Notes: generated by a model not told the origin, from the letters alone. DNA of 64,000 nt from Desulfurococcaceae archaeon AG1 (GCA_003116855.1 BEWT01000013.1:32607-96606); one strand, 5' to 3'; shown: positions 25,853-35,096, counted from the first letter of the stretch. A program made the numbers and translations.

Positions 25853-26437
25853 TCATAGTATGTTTCTAATCTCATCAATAGATCTTGATATATCAAGCCT
25901 ACCGTCGGGGTTCTTTGTAAAAACACCTCTACTCTCGAGGAAGCCGATCACATGCTCTGCACTTGCATCACTATCTGCGCATAGTGTTATTACAATCCTT
26001 CTTGCCCGCGGTGTTAGTAACTCCTTGGGTGTTTCATTAGCACATCTAGAGATAGCCATAGCCATGTCCACCACCTCTTCCAAGCCGGCGTTTGTCTCGA
26101 TATAACCACCTGTGGACGAGGCTCTATAGCCCCTAAGCCTTAAGAGATCCAGAAGGGGTTCTATATGGACAGGCCCTCCTATTATTCTCTGGAGATGCCT
26201 TATGCTCAGCTTGGCTGTGAGACCCCTGCTTCCAGCACTGCTGAGGCGAGTGCTTCTTACGATCTCTTTGATGAGCTCGATAGCTTCTCTAGCACCAATA
26301 TAGTTATCGTCAAACACGACTTTTATAACGCCTCCGTCTATGGTTGCACTATAGATCCCTGGAATCTCTTCCGAGATCTTCTCAAGGATCTCCGAGCACT
26401 TGTTTCCACAACTTATAGTATAGCTCTTCTTAACCAT
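25853..26437 (-). CDS. DUF2067 family archaeal protein
   Basis: The 194-aa protein begins with a KKSYTISCGNKCSEILEKI segment and has IKVVFDDNYIGAREAIELIKEIV, matching the crenarchaeal DUF2067 family as I remember it. It is predicted soluble, with two or more alpha/beta units and three cysteines in CG-KC and LC positions. The function is unknown. It stands directly upstream of the LivG frame on the same strand, so it may share a transcript with the orphan ATPases. Family assignment is from memory of the conserved blocks. Confidence 0.7.
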   Translation of the reverse strand: MVKKSYTISCGNKCSEILEKISEEIPGIYSATIDGGVIKVVFDDNYIGAREAIELIKEIVRSTRLSSAGSRGLTAKLSIRHLQRIIGGPVHIEPLLDLLRLRGYRASSTGGYIETNAGLEEVVDMAMAISRCANETPKELLTPRARRIVITLCADSDASAEHVIGFLESRGVFTKNPDGRLDISRSIDEIRNIL

Positions 26438-26490
26438 CCCACGGCTCCAGATCTATATCGTCAATAAGCCCTAATATCTCAAAACCCGAT

Positions 26491-27372
26491 CTACACTCTT
26501 ATTCCTAATAGCTCTGCCACAAACGATCCTATTATATATAGTACTGCTGATACACCCAGTATGATCACAGTCGTCTCTGTTATCTCTCTGAGATAGCTCC
26601 TCCCATGAAGTACTGAGCCGTATGTTGATATATACGCCAGTATTACTATCGATAGGACTATAGATAGGGCAAAGGCTAGAAAGATCTCGTGGACTATGAA
26701 GTAGGGTATAGCCAGGATGACCGCTGTTAAGAAATACGCAATACCGGTATACATAGCTGAAGTCCCGGGCCTTCCCATATTCCCTTGCTTAGCCTGGGCA
26801 TAGGCTGCAGCAGCCATGGCCATCGACGCAGCGATCCCTGCTATGAGCCCAGCGATCCCTGCCATCACGGTGTTTTCATACACACCAAGCGTTCCAGCAT
26901 GTATCCCTGAGATCTCTATTATTGCGTCAGAAAGGCCTAAAACTATGAAGCCTAGATAGGTTATCCTCTCCTCTTTAATGCTGTCTATAAGCATGTTTTC
27001 ATGGCTGATCTCGTCGGATATTATCCGCTCCAGCTCTTCCCTCTCAGAGCCATTCATCATTGGTAAGGCTTTCTTATACCTCTCTATAGTCTCGTTCTCC
27101 TTTCTCTCAAGGATCTTGATCGCTATCGTAACCCCGAAGATCAGGGTCATTATCAACGCAGCTAGAATCCTTATCCACGCTAGCCTCACACTACACCCGC
27201 CGGTAAGGGATGACCAGAATCTATAGTGTCTCTCCTCATGGGAGGCCATCTCTACAAGAATCCCTCTAGCATGTCTGGGTACAAAGGGCATCTTGGAGAG
27301 CCACCTATATATGGCTCCATCTATATACTCATCCTTGCAAGATGCAAGAGCTATACTTGATAGATCAACCAT
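26491..27372 (-). CDS. ferritin-like domain fused to VIT1/CCC1-type iron/manganese transporter
   Basis: The N-terminal part (about residues 1-110) is ferritin-like, with EYIDGAIYRWL, EMASHEERHYRFW and later RIISDEISHENMLIDSI giving paired E/ExxH metal ligands. From about residue 135 a VIT1/CCC1 membrane domain follows: LGLSDAIIEISGIHAGTLG, GIAASMAMAAAAYAQAK and three further helices. Such rubrerythrin-VIT fusions move Fe2+ or Mn2+ across the membrane, usually out of the cytosol. I prefer ATG 27372 (GGTGCTAGGG upstream); TTG 27390 is possible. It has its own A/T-rich promoter near 27405-27425. Confidence 0.85.
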   Translation of the reverse strand: MVDLSSIALASCKDEYIDGAIYRWLSKMPFVPRHARGILVEMASHEERHYRFWSSLTGGCSVRLAWIRILAALIMTLIFGVTIAIKILERKENETIERYKKALPMMNGSEREELERIISDEISHENMLIDSIKEERITYLGFIVLGLSDAIIEISGIHAGTLGVYENTVMAGIAGLIAGIAASMAMAAAAYAQAKQGNMGRPGTSAMYTGIAYFLTAVILAIPYFIVHEIFLAFALSIVLSIVILAYISTYGSVLHGRSYLREITETTVIILGVSAVLYIIGSFVAELLGIRV

Positions 27373-27673
27373 ATCCCTAGCACCGCTCAATCCACCAGAC
27401 CAGTAAGAATAGTTTTTTAAGAGTATAAATACAGAACCAACATGTACTCTAGATCCCTATCCAAGGGTTCGTGCTTCATGGTCTAGTCTCTTTTGATATC
27501 AACCGACTTACCTCTGACCCTATAGGCACAAAACCCTCTCATCAAAGCCTCTTCATAAACGCCGACATATCCAGGACGATCTATAGATCAATTTTATGAA
27601 TTCAAGCATAGCATAGATAAAACCATGGGTTTTTAGCGAAACCTGAAATGGTTTGCCAAGCCTGGGGCAGAAA

Positions 27674-29089
27674 CTATTCTCCTAGAATCTTCTTTAGAGC
27701 TGGGTATGCCTCCAAAGCCCTTTCCCTCATTATCAATAGGTAGTACTGCTCCAGAATGCCTATCGATAGCAGTATCCCTACGCCAGATCCGTATGCAAGG
27801 GTTAGATCAGCTATTATCACCAACGCAACAACTATCAATGTGCTTAGAAGCGTTAGTGGGTATATATACTTCCCGAGGATAGCTTCAAGAACCTTCGGAT
27901 TTCTCCTAAGTCCAGGGATCTCTAGCCCTGCCTTTATTAATTTCTCAGCCTGTCCTGAGGGGTTGAGACCGGCTACTTCAACCCACATGAATGCGAAGGC
28001 TAGAGCTAGTAGTGTGAATAACACTATATATATAGCAACCCTCGTAGGATCGGCTATGAGCTCTAAATAGCCTCTGGGGGGTGATAGGTATATTAGTATT
28101 TGTTCGAGAAAGCCTGCAGCACCCGTGCCTGACAGTATTGCTCTGAATATTAGGAAGTCTGCGAAGAGTATCGATACCAATAGGACTGGCATGTTAGTTA
28201 CGTAGAGGAACTGGAGAGGAACCCTGGTTTTAAGTCCTCTTAGCCTCTGTGTTGTTACCGGTATGTAGACCTTCATTCTCTGGAGATATATGAGAACCAC
28301 AGCTATTACCAAGAATGAGAGAAGCCCTAAGAGTCCTGGGAGGTATCCGAGGTTCGGGTTATATCTAACAAATATGCTCTCTATAGATAGACCCCCGTTG
28401 AGAGAGCTATAGACTATATATGGTATGAATCCCAAGGGCTCCTGTGATCCTGTGCTAACGGGGAATGGTGAGAATAGATCGTTAACTATAACGCCCGCTG
28501 TCCCAGCTAGTATGAAGAGCGATATACCGCTCCCTATACCCCAGCCCTTCTGGAGCATCTCATCGAGCAGAATCACTATCAGTGTAGCCCCTACAAGCTG
28601 TGCCCATACGAAGAACCTTATGAGTGGGTCTGCTTTGACGTCAAATACTGGGTTAGGGCCTGTCAACTCCCAGAAGTTTGAACCAACTATTACGAAACCC
28701 CCAGCCTCGACGCCTGCTATTACTAGTGCGAGCGATTTCTGTGCTAGCGTGAACGTCCTCCTACCCTCGGGTTTAGATAGATCTATATTTACTAGCTTAG
28801 ATCCTACGAGGATCTGCATAATAAGCCCAGCAGTAACTATAGGGCCTATACCTAGCTGAGCCAAAGTGCCCTGGGAAGATGCGAAAACAACCTGGACTAT
28901 TGTTGGGAGAGCCGCAGCTGCACCAGCTGTATGCTGAATCCCATAGATAGGTGTTGAAGCCATCAATATATAGATCGCGAGTGCGAGGAAAGTGTAGAGA
29001 AACCTCATACCAAGGCTAGGCTTAATAGCAGGCTTCGGGACGCCAGGTATATACTCTCCCATCGATGCAAATACCTGTAGAACTCCCAA
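27674..29089 (-). CDS. secY: preprotein translocase subunit SecY
   Basis: The 471-aa SecY has ten hydrophobic segments and archaeal signatures: IPGVPKPAIKPSLGMRF, the plug-region AGAAAALPTIVQ, IGPIVTAGLIMQILVGSKL, GWGIGSGISLFI, and the C-terminal cytosolic loop LRGLKTRVPLQFLYVTNMPVLL and GLRRNPKVLEAILGKYI. It forms the protein-conducting channel with SecE and Sec-beta. It stands alone here, unlike the common archaeal arrangement beside rpl15 and adk. TTG 29089 fits the TATA at 29113-29121; ATG 29062 would give MGEYIPG. Confidence 0.95.
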   Translation of the reverse strand: MGVLQVFASMGEYIPGVPKPAIKPSLGMRFLYTFLALAIYILMASTPIYGIQHTAGAAAALPTIVQVVFASSQGTLAQLGIGPIVTAGLIMQILVGSKLVNIDLSKPEGRRTFTLAQKSLALVIAGVEAGGFVIVGSNFWELTGPNPVFDVKADPLIRFFVWAQLVGATLIVILLDEMLQKGWGIGSGISLFILAGTAGVIVNDLFSPFPVSTGSQEPLGFIPYIVYSSLNGGLSIESIFVRYNPNLGYLPGLLGLLSFLVIAVVLIYLQRMKVYIPVTTQRLRGLKTRVPLQFLYVTNMPVLLVSILFADFLIFRAILSGTGAAGFLEQILIYLSPPRGYLELIADPTRVAIYIVLFTLLALAFAFMWVEVAGLNPSGQAEKLIKAGLEIPGLRRNPKVLEAILGKYIYPLTLLSTLIVVALVIIADLTLAYGSGVGILLSIGILEQYYLLIMRERALEAYPALKKILGE

Positions 29090-29265
29090 TCTCTTCCCAT
29101 AAACTAGATTTTAGAGAACTTTTAAATAGATAAAGACGCCGCTCTCCACATTCTGGTGGAGATGGAACGTATTAGCATATTGGGCAGATTGATATGAATG
29201 TTAGAAGCTAGGGTCTAAAGGATCCTTCAAACCAGTATGTCTTTCATACAGCAACAATATTTATC

Positions 29266-29370
29266 ATGAAGACCATGACCACCGTTAGGAGATCGTGTTC
29301 TATAGATTTGCAGGACCTTATAGACTTGGTAACTAGGAAACTAGCCCTAAAAGTGGAGAAAAAGAACTAA
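29266..29370 (+). CDS. possible 34-aa small protein
   Basis: An ATG-initiated frame encodes 34 residues starting MKTMTTVRRSC and containing the amphipathic stretch DLQDLIDLVTRKLALKVEKK. A TATATTTATC-like stretch lies immediately before the ATG, too close for a standard leader. It lies between secY and the YHS gene. I do not recognise it, and a chance frame of this length is common. Confidence 0.2.
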   Translation: MKTMTTVRRSCSIDLQDLIDLVTRKLALKVEKKN

Positions 29371-29393
29371 GAGTGGTTGGTTCCCTTTACATT

Positions 29394-29534
29394 TTATTTT
29401 GCGTATTTCTCAGGGTTTCTCTTGAAAGCACTTACACAGTGGCTGCAACAGAAGTAATACGTCTTTCCTTTATACTCAACGCGATATTCTGTAGTTTCAG
29501 GAACTTCCATACCGCATACAGGGTCTCTGGGCAT
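29394..29534 (-). CDS. YHS domain protein, 46 aa
   Basis: This short gene encodes a complete YHS/TRASH-like metal-binding domain: DPVCGMEV at the N-terminus, YKGKTYYFCCSHC in the middle and FKRNPEKYAK at the end. The cysteines (C7, C29, C30, C33) and H32 are the likely metal ligands. Stand-alone YHS proteins are linked to copper or other soft-metal handling. ATG 29534 follows GGTGA with good spacing, and a TATA-like AATATATTA lies near 29560-29570. It stands beside no metal ATPase in this window, so its partner is unknown. Confidence 0.85.
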   Translation of the reverse strand: MPRDPVCGMEVPETTEYRVEYKGKTYYFCCSHCVSAFKRNPEKYAK

Positions 29535-29875
29535 AATGTCACCAGGAAGATTAGATATTCAGAGGTAATATATGGATTGGTAACTGCATCTATGCTCTAT
29601 TTTCTCTAGGCGACCAACTTTTTACTATACCTGCCAGAGTTCTCTTTATCGTTACTTAACAGAAATACGAGGCTGATTTTCAACCATGTTTATCTTAGTT
29701 GCTAATTATGAGTAATTTTCTATACTGACAGAAGCAGGAGATGCAGGGAGTAGGGATATGATCTAGTTATTATAGGTAGTGGGGATCCGCAGAACCTACC
29801 CAAGTTCTCTCATAGACCTCAAGCCCCCGAGTAGAAACCTGTCTAAGAATATCTACTTTAAAAGCACCTCTCTTC

Positions 29876-30234
29876 TTAAAGCCCCATAGGATTTATGCTT
29901 GAAGCTTTTAGGATCGCTATGCCTGTGGATCTTCCGCTTGAGTAGTAGAGCCTTTCAACCATTTGATAGTCTCTCAGCAGATCTGCTATAGCCCCTGCTT
30001 CTCTGAATAGGGTATTAATGCCGCAATAATAGCGACAAGGCTAGTAGCACCTATATTTGCTATACATCCACCCCCAAAACCCAGACGCTTCTAGATTATC
30101 TAAGCCTTCCCCTCATCGCAGACATACTGAGACCTATCATCTTTACAACAACGCTTATCCCGATCCTGCAGTTATTAGCAAGAATACCTAGGATCTCTAT
30201 ATCTATCGCTTCGAGTCTTTTTAAGTCTCTTCAT
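29876..30234 (-). pseudogene. decayed Lrp/AsnC-family regulator
   Basis: Reading the reverse strand across frameshifts gives an AsnC-like helix-turn-helix (RLEAIDIEILGILANNCRIG, VVKMIGLSMSAMRGRLR) followed by a stop, then a shifted segment (GGGCIANIGATSLVAIIAALIP). A third frame then gives ADLLRDYQMVERLYYSSGRST and GIAILKASS, which resembles the RAM effector domain, ending at TAA 29876. At least three frame breaks are needed, so I read it as a pseudogene. An intact AsnC gene lies 400 bp away. The HTH part is the most secure; the RAM match is weaker. Confidence 0.5.
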
Positions 30235-30444
30235 GCTCCAACCATATTTGTTGTCTTCCTGAATATAAAAGGTAAATAGATCCTATGCGTAACTATACAC
30301 ATGGATCGAGATATCGCGAGGGTAAATAGTGTTATAGCCATAGCCAGCTGTTCGGGTTTCATGATGGTTTATATGCATTGATGTTAAACTCATAGTCCTA
30401 TGGGAACATTATATAAGCTCGTATTTTACGGTAGATCCAGAATA

Positions 30445-30585
30445 AGGGTTCCCCAGCAATGAACCAGAGCAATGCTATGAAGAAGAGCTATTAATAAGGT
30501 CGCCCTGAATATGTGGAGACAGATGATATGGGCTCTGATGAAAGAGAGCTCTAAGGTCTATGAGGCCGAGGAAAAGAGCAATTGA
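30445..30585 (+). repeat. degenerate dispersed repeat, copy B
   Basis: It shares CTATGAAGAAGAGCTAT and GGTCGCCCTGAATATGTGG with copies A and C. Conceptual translation in two frames gives YEEELLIR, then, after a one-base shift, VALNMWRQMIWALMKESSKV, which extends the coding-like match furthest. The remainder of 30235-30627 contains no gene that I can support. Confidence 0.5.
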
Positions 30586-30627
30586 TATAGAATACCAACC
30601 GTAATGAGTCCGAACCCCTCAAAATAG

Positions 30628-31092
30628 CTATATATTTAGACTGAGATCCTCCTTTATCACCTTAACAACAACGAGAGTCGATGTTCTCTCGATCTCTGGC
30701 GAGTTGATCATGCTTTCAAGAAACTTCATGAAAGCCTCTCTAGAAGGCGATTTGGCTAATACAACAAAATCTATATCTCCTAAAACAAAATACACGGACT
30801 GTACATACGGGTATCTTGCAAGAGCCTCGCCGATCTTCTCGTGATACCCTCTCCCATACCTTCCCCTCACAAGTGTTATTGTGATATACTCAAAGCCCAG
30901 CTTCTCTGGGTCTAGGATCGCTCTATACGATCTAATGATACCCATGGATTCGAGTTTCTTAACCCTATAATACACAGTGGGTTTAGGGATCTTTAGTTTC
31001 GATGCTATATAGCTATAAGAGGCCTTAGCATTCTCCTGGAGTATTCGCAATATTTCAAGATCTATATTATCCATGTTATAACGAGAAGACAC
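30628..31092 (-). CDS. Lrp/AsnC family transcriptional regulator
   Basis: The 154-aa protein has an N-terminal helix-turn-helix (IDLEILRILQENAKASYSYIA, KLKIPKPTVYYRVKKLESMGII) and a C-terminal RAM ligand domain (YRAILDPEKLGFEYITITL, VQSVYFVLGDIDFVVLAKS). It is a typical archaeal feast/famine regulator that binds DNA as dimers or octamers and senses amino acids or related metabolites. Start may be GTG 31092 or ATG 31074; a strong TATATATAG at 31110-31119 precedes it. The 10-bp inverted repeat at 31269-31305 upstream is a possible operator. Confidence 0.92.
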   Translation of the reverse strand: MSSRYNMDNIDLEILRILQENAKASYSYIASKLKIPKPTVYYRVKKLESMGIIRSYRAILDPEKLGFEYITITLVRGRYGRGYHEKIGEALARYPYVQSVYFVLGDIDFVVLAKSPSREAFMKFLESMINSPEIERTSTLVVVKVIKEDLSLNI

Positions 31093-31268
31093 GCGATCGT
31101 ATGTCGAAACTATATATAGTCACCCTTTAAATTATCCATTTAACATTATTTATATAACTTCCCATTCATTATTTATATTGAAAATAACGCTATTCATAGA
31201 CGATGCTAGGTATCCAATGCATAGAGATCTGGTTAGGAGTTCTTTTCCAACAGATCATAATCTATAAC

Positions 31269-31305
31269 ACATGGGATCCCTAAATAAGCTGTTCAGATCC
31301 CATGT
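31269..31305. repeat. perfect 10-bp inverted repeat in a 545-bp gene-free interval
   Basis: ACATGGGATC (31269-31278) and GATCCCATGT (31296-31305) form a perfect inverted repeat with a 17-nt spacer. The interval 31093-31637, between the AsnC gene and the priS 3' end, contains the AsnC promoter but no gene I can support. The repeat is about 180 bp upstream of the AsnC start, so it could be an operator or a transcript hairpin. Confidence 0.55.
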
Positions 31306-31637
31306 AGCGTTATAATACATAATCGATCCTCTTATAGATTCTTTTAAAATACATATAGATATAATGAAAAGCTCTCATGTATTTTAATCTTGTGTTTGCC
31401 TCAGGACTAGGTAGCATGAGCTGTTTTCTTATTGATGTTTAATATATGGAGAAGATTTGAAGACTTCGATTAGAATGACTTTGAATCAGTCTCTATATCT
31501 ACCCTGGATTATGAAGCATCACTATATTGGGCTAGCAATAAATCATAACTCCATAGAAACAGAGACTCCTGTGGACACGGTGGGATCTTTTGATATAGGA
31601 ACGCTAAACATTCAGAGATAAGCGTAAGAAGAGTATG

Positions 31638-32777
31638 TTAGTTAATTATACTCACGATATCTGCTATACCTTTGAGTGTGAGGAATATTGCTAGAGGCGC
31701 TTGCACGGCATAGTATGCCTCTATGTTTGCCTCGAACTCTATGCCGTAGAAGTTTATCTTGGGTATCCTTGCCCTTGTCTTGATCTTCATCTTCATATCC
31801 TCAAACGGTGAGAGCCAGGGTCCTGGTTCGAAGGACTCTATCTTTGAGACATCCACCGGGTATGCTTTAAGCCCTGTTTTGCCGTTGAGGGAGTTGGGTA
31901 TCCTGACTAGCCTTGATATATCCATTGTGACCTTCTCATCTATATAGATCTCGTAGAGATCCTTTCTCCATATATCGCTAAGCATTTCAAAGATCTTCTT
32001 GTTAATAGATTGTAGAGCGCCTGTTAGATATGCCCTCACATCTTTATCAACAACCCTCTCTTCTCTCAAATAGGTTCTCGCTATTCTTGATGGTATTCCT
32101 CCATCGACCGTCCTGGGCGGCATGATCATCGCCTTTCTAGCCCTACCGCCCTTAACCTTATAGAAAGCTTCTGGCGAAAACCCGGTTCCTTTTATATATT
32201 CGACCAGGATTCTCCTCTCCTCCCTACCAAGGGATCTCAGATCATCGCTAACATAGCAGTGGATATGGAAGCCCCTATTCCCGGAGAATGTGACCTCCAT
32301 AGAGGATCTCGAGATCCCTAGCTCCTCGACAAGAACGTCGGATAGCATGACTGCTTGTCTTATGGCTAGCCCTATACATTGTGGATCTATTATCTCTACT
32401 TCAGACACCTCACCGCTCGATGAGCATCTATCACCAGGATGTTCTCTCGTTAGCTCGCTATCCCCAGGGCAATAGTAGAGCTTTTGAACCGAACAGCCTG
32501 GGATATGGTCTGCGTCTATATCGAACAATAGATCCGAGCCTCTCCAGCCCTTCTCATCCATCGATGGTGCTGAGGGTTGGAGGTATACTGCTGATGAGTA
32601 GTAGAGGTGGAGAGGTGGTTTTCGGGCTAGGTATTGCCTAAGCTCCTCTGGAGATCTGAAGGATAGATGCCTAACATAGCTAGCAGAACCGAAAGGCTGT
32701 ACAGCGAACTCCCTGAACTCTATATCGCTTGGGAGCTTCAGATCCGCTTTTGAATAATATCTCGAGAAAAGATCCAT
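31638..32777 (-). CDS. priS: DNA primase small (catalytic) subunit
   Basis: PriS makes RNA/DNA primers with PriL. Visible are the N-terminal LFSRYYSKADLKLP and REFAVQPFG...RHLSF block, the catalytic acidic pair in SDLLFDIDADHI, a cysteine-rich segment after it (C-x7-C and later C) that fits the zinc knuckle of archaeal PriS, and the VTFSGNRGFHIHCYVSDD nucleotide-binding block. The third acidic residue is likely in TMDISRLVRIPNSLNGKTG. I place the start at ATG 32777; the frame upstream overlaps PCNA. It lies 16 bp after the PCNA gene on the same strand. Confidence 0.92.
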   Translation of the reverse strand: MDLFSRYYSKADLKLPSDIEFREFAVQPFGSASYVRHLSFRSPEELRQYLARKPPLHLYYSSAVYLQPSAPSMDEKGWRGSDLLFDIDADHIPGCSVQKLYYCPGDSELTREHPGDRCSSSGEVSEVEIIDPQCIGLAIRQAVMLSDVLVEELGISRSSMEVTFSGNRGFHIHCYVSDDLRSLGREERRILVEYIKGTGFSPEAFYKVKGGRARKAMIMPPRTVDGGIPSRIARTYLREERVVDKDVRAYLTGALQSINKKIFEMLSDIWRKDLYEIYIDEKVTMDISRLVRIPNSLNGKTGLKAYPVDVSKIESFEPGPWLSPFEDMKMKIKTRARIPKINFYGIEFEANIEAYYAVQAPLAIFLTLKGIADIVSIIN

Positions 32778-32793
32778 TAGAATTTTATTACTA

Positions 32794-33552
32794 TTACTCA
32801 GATCTCGGCGCGACGTAGAGGACAAGCCTTGCTCCCCGTGGCATCGAGATAGTAACCTTGCAGGGTTTATCACTGCCAAAGGCTATCAATGCCTCCTCAG
32901 CGATAGAGCTTGCCTTAGCAACCTTGTCGAAATAGTCAATTGTATATGAAGCCCTCTCAACATTATCACTGCTATGATTATGCTCTATAAGGCCTCCTGT
33001 ATCTTTTGTCAACAGGATCTCTGCTTCGGCTAGCTCAGAGGATCCTGTGATCTTAACCCCCTCAGGGGTTGATTGTAGTGTGAGAACCTCACCGATCTCC
33101 GAGATGATCTTGTATGATGAGTGAAAAACCTGAGGATGCATACTCGCACTAACAGGAAAATCTATCTTAAGCTCTGGAACCTCCTCAACAGCCGAGCCGT
33201 GTAGAACTGGTACAGAGAATCTCCGCTCAAAGCCATGTGGGGTTGCTAGAGAGACCCACGCACTCTTACCATCATACCCGATAACTAGTTCATCCCTCTT
33301 ACTAGCTCTCTTAAGAATCTTTGCTACAGCCTCAATACTGATCGGTACGTTCGCCTCACCCTCAACATCAAAGACCTCGAAACCCTCTCTAGGGATCGAG
33401 AACTCTATTAACGCAACATGGCTCGGATCCATAGCCCTTATCCTAAACCCATCATCAGAAACCCTGAAGGAGCCGACATCCACAAGATCTGCAACAGCTG
33501 ATAATGAATAACGCCACACTCTGGCATCGAGAAACCTTATATTGAAGCTCAT
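32794..33552 (-). CDS. pcn: DNA polymerase sliding clamp (PCNA), paralogue 1
   Basis: The 252-aa clamp subunit shows two-domain PCNA architecture: FRVSDDGFRIRAMDPSHVALIEFSI in domain 1, a PELKIDFPV interdomain region, and the C-terminal end VLYVAPRSE close to the usual YxxAPR(I/V). ATG 33552 follows GGTGGGC; the longer frame to 33606 adds a hydrophobic leader foreign to PCNA. It is probably transcribed with priS. Crenarchaeal clamps are typically heterotrimers, and a second paralogue lies at 38834-39586. Which of PCNA1, 2 or 3 this is cannot be decided by eye. Confidence 0.93.
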   Translation of the reverse strand: MSFNIRFLDARVWRYSLSAVADLVDVGSFRVSDDGFRIRAMDPSHVALIEFSIPREGFEVFDVEGEANVPISIEAVAKILKRASKRDELVIGYDGKSAWVSLATPHGFERRFSVPVLHGSAVEEVPELKIDFPVSASMHPQVFHSSYKIISEIGEVLTLQSTPEGVKITGSSELAEAEILLTKDTGGLIEHNHSSDNVERASYTIDYFDKVAKASSIAEEALIAFGSDKPCKVTISMPRGARLVLYVAPRSE

Positions 33553-33720
33553 GAGCCCACCAATAGATAGTAGATAAGCATACCAATAAATAACAAGTCG
33601 TAGCATATTACCCCAGGTACCAGATCCGTGAAATGGTAGGGATTAAGAAGATAGCAGCAATACATAGAGAGATCAATAAGACTTATACTCCTTTTAAACA
33701 GATAGCCCGTGGTGGCGGTC

Positions 33721-34239
33721 TTGGTAAGAGCCTTGATAATATCCGCAGATGGTTTTGAAGATATAGAACTCCTATACCCTTACTACAGGCTACAAGAGCT
33801 CGGGATCGATGTTATAATAGCAGCGCCCCAGCAAGGAGATATAGTGGGTAAAGTTGGCTATAAAGTAAAAGCGAGCATGTCCTTCAAAGAAGCAGTTAAA
33901 CAAGACTTCGACATACTCGTAATACCAGGTGGCAGGGCTCCGGAGAGGGTTAGGCTTGAGGCAGAAGCCCTCGAGATAGTTAGAAGATTCTTTAAGGAAG
34001 ATAAGCCGGTTGCAACTATATGCCACGGACCTCAGGTTCTTATAAGTGCGGGTGTAGTGAGGGGCAGAAGGCTTACTAGCTGGTGGGGTATAAAGGATGA
34101 TGTGATAGCAGCCGGGGGGATATGGATCGATAGCCCAGCAGTGGTTGACGGTAACCTGGTTTCTGCTAGATACCCACCTGATGAGCCTGAGTGGATGAGG
34201 AGCTTCATAGCTCTCCTAAGAGAGAGAAAGATACTATAA
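33721..34239 (+). CDS. DJ-1/PfpI family protein (intracellular peptidase-like or deglycase)
   Basis: The protein has the PfpI fold: RALIISADGFEDIELLYPYYRL, DILVIPGGRAPE, the nucleophile elbow ATICHGPQ with its cysteine, and LTSWWGIKDDVIAAGG. The glutamate of FEDIE and the CHG dyad are intact. Family members are hexameric, with reported peptidase and protein-deglycase activity. TTG 33721 is preferred over GTG 33709 because it starts MVRALIISADGFED as the family does and lies 26-28 nt after the TATA-like CTTTTAAAC (33690-33698). It is divergent from the PCNA gene. Confidence 0.9.
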   Translation: MVRALIISADGFEDIELLYPYYRLQELGIDVIIAAPQQGDIVGKVGYKVKASMSFKEAVKQDFDILVIPGGRAPERVRLEAEALEIVRRFFKEDKPVATICHGPQVLISAGVVRGRRLTSWWGIKDDVIAAGGIWIDSPAVVDGNLVSARYPPDEPEWMRSFIALLRERKIL

Positions 34240-34331
34240 CCGGTTTATACATAAACAGCGTTTTTTATATATAACGGATCTAGCATAAACTAGATCGCTT
34301 AAGCTTAAATAGATTTTAACATTACTATTGT

Positions 34332-34568
34332 GTGGGAGTTGGAGTGTCGATGACACGGTATATAGGTATTATTGTGAACATAGCTGGAACGATTATGTTT
34401 TTTGAACCAGATCCAGAAGTACTGGTAGCAGAGAGAGGGATCCTACCAAGCATCGTTAAGAACGACGAACCAGATAGAGGGGACATAGAGCCAGTGACAG
34501 AGTTCAAGAAAGACTATCCGAGGCTAGTCAAAAAGAGCCCGAGTATAGAGGCTATCATTAGGAAATAG
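34332..34568 (+). CDS. hypothetical small protein, 78 aa
   Basis: I do not recognise this protein. It starts at GTG 34332 or ATG 34350. The N-terminal half is beta-rich and hydrophobic (YIGIIVNIAGTIMFFEPD) and the C-terminal half is charged (DEPDRGDIEPVTEFKKDYPRL). A TATA-like CTTAAAT (34304-34310) about 26 nt upstream supports expression. It lies between the PfpI-like gene and another unknown gene upstream of polB1, all on the same strand. A role with the replication genes is possible but unsupported. Confidence 0.55.
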   Translation: MGVGVSMTRYIGIIVNIAGTIMFFEPDPEVLVAERGILPSIVKNDEPDRGDIEPVTEFKKDYPRLVKKSPSIEAIIRK

Positions 34569-34676
34569 AATCATAATCCGATCATCTGGATTTTGACCAT
34601 TATATAACATCGGCACATCAAGCAAAATGGATCTCTATCTCCACTTCCATAAAGGCTAAGCGGAAAAACTCTAGCA

Positions 34677-35096
34677 ATGAAAGAACTAAAAAAATCTAGG
34701 GATAAACAGTGGTTGGAGGAGCTTTTGATGCATAGAGAGGAACCTATGGTAGGCGATTGTCTCGGGTATCCCTGCATAGATCTGGATCTCGATGATGCAG
34801 AAAAGATCCTCAACATAATAACAGATCGCCTCGGGTACGTGACAAGCGATATCCAGGATACATTGAGAATTATAGAGAACTTCGATGAGAGCTATAGATA
34901 TGCGGTGAAGAAGTTCAAAGAATATCTAGTGCCAGTAAAAAGCGAGAGCGACCTAATAAAAGGGAGAGTAGTTATAGACAGGGTTAAGCTAACCAGAATA
35001 GGCAATAAGAAGAGAATCCTAATAATTTTTGACAGGCGGGTAAAGAAGGAGCTATTAGAAGAAGCGCTCTTAATTCTGAAAGAACAAAAAAGATAA
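34677..35096 (+). CDS. hypothetical protein, 139 aa
   Basis: I do not recognise this protein. It is highly charged and mostly helical. The central part, LDLDDAEKILNIITDRLGYVTSDIQDTLRIIE, is amphipathic, and the C-terminus (RILIIFDRRVKKELLEEALLILKEQ) is strand-helix. There is one pair of cysteines (DCLGYPC). It follows the 78-aa unknown gene by 108 bp and precedes a 658-bp non-coding region upstream of polB1. Codon use is more A/T-rich than in flanking genes, which may hint at a recent or fast-evolving origin. Confidence 0.6.
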   Translation: MKELKKSRDKQWLEELLMHREEPMVGDCLGYPCIDLDLDDAEKILNIITDRLGYVTSDIQDTLRIIENFDESYRYAVKKFKEYLVPVKSESDLIKGRVVIDRVKLTRIGNKKRILIIFDRRVKKELLEEALLILKEQKR

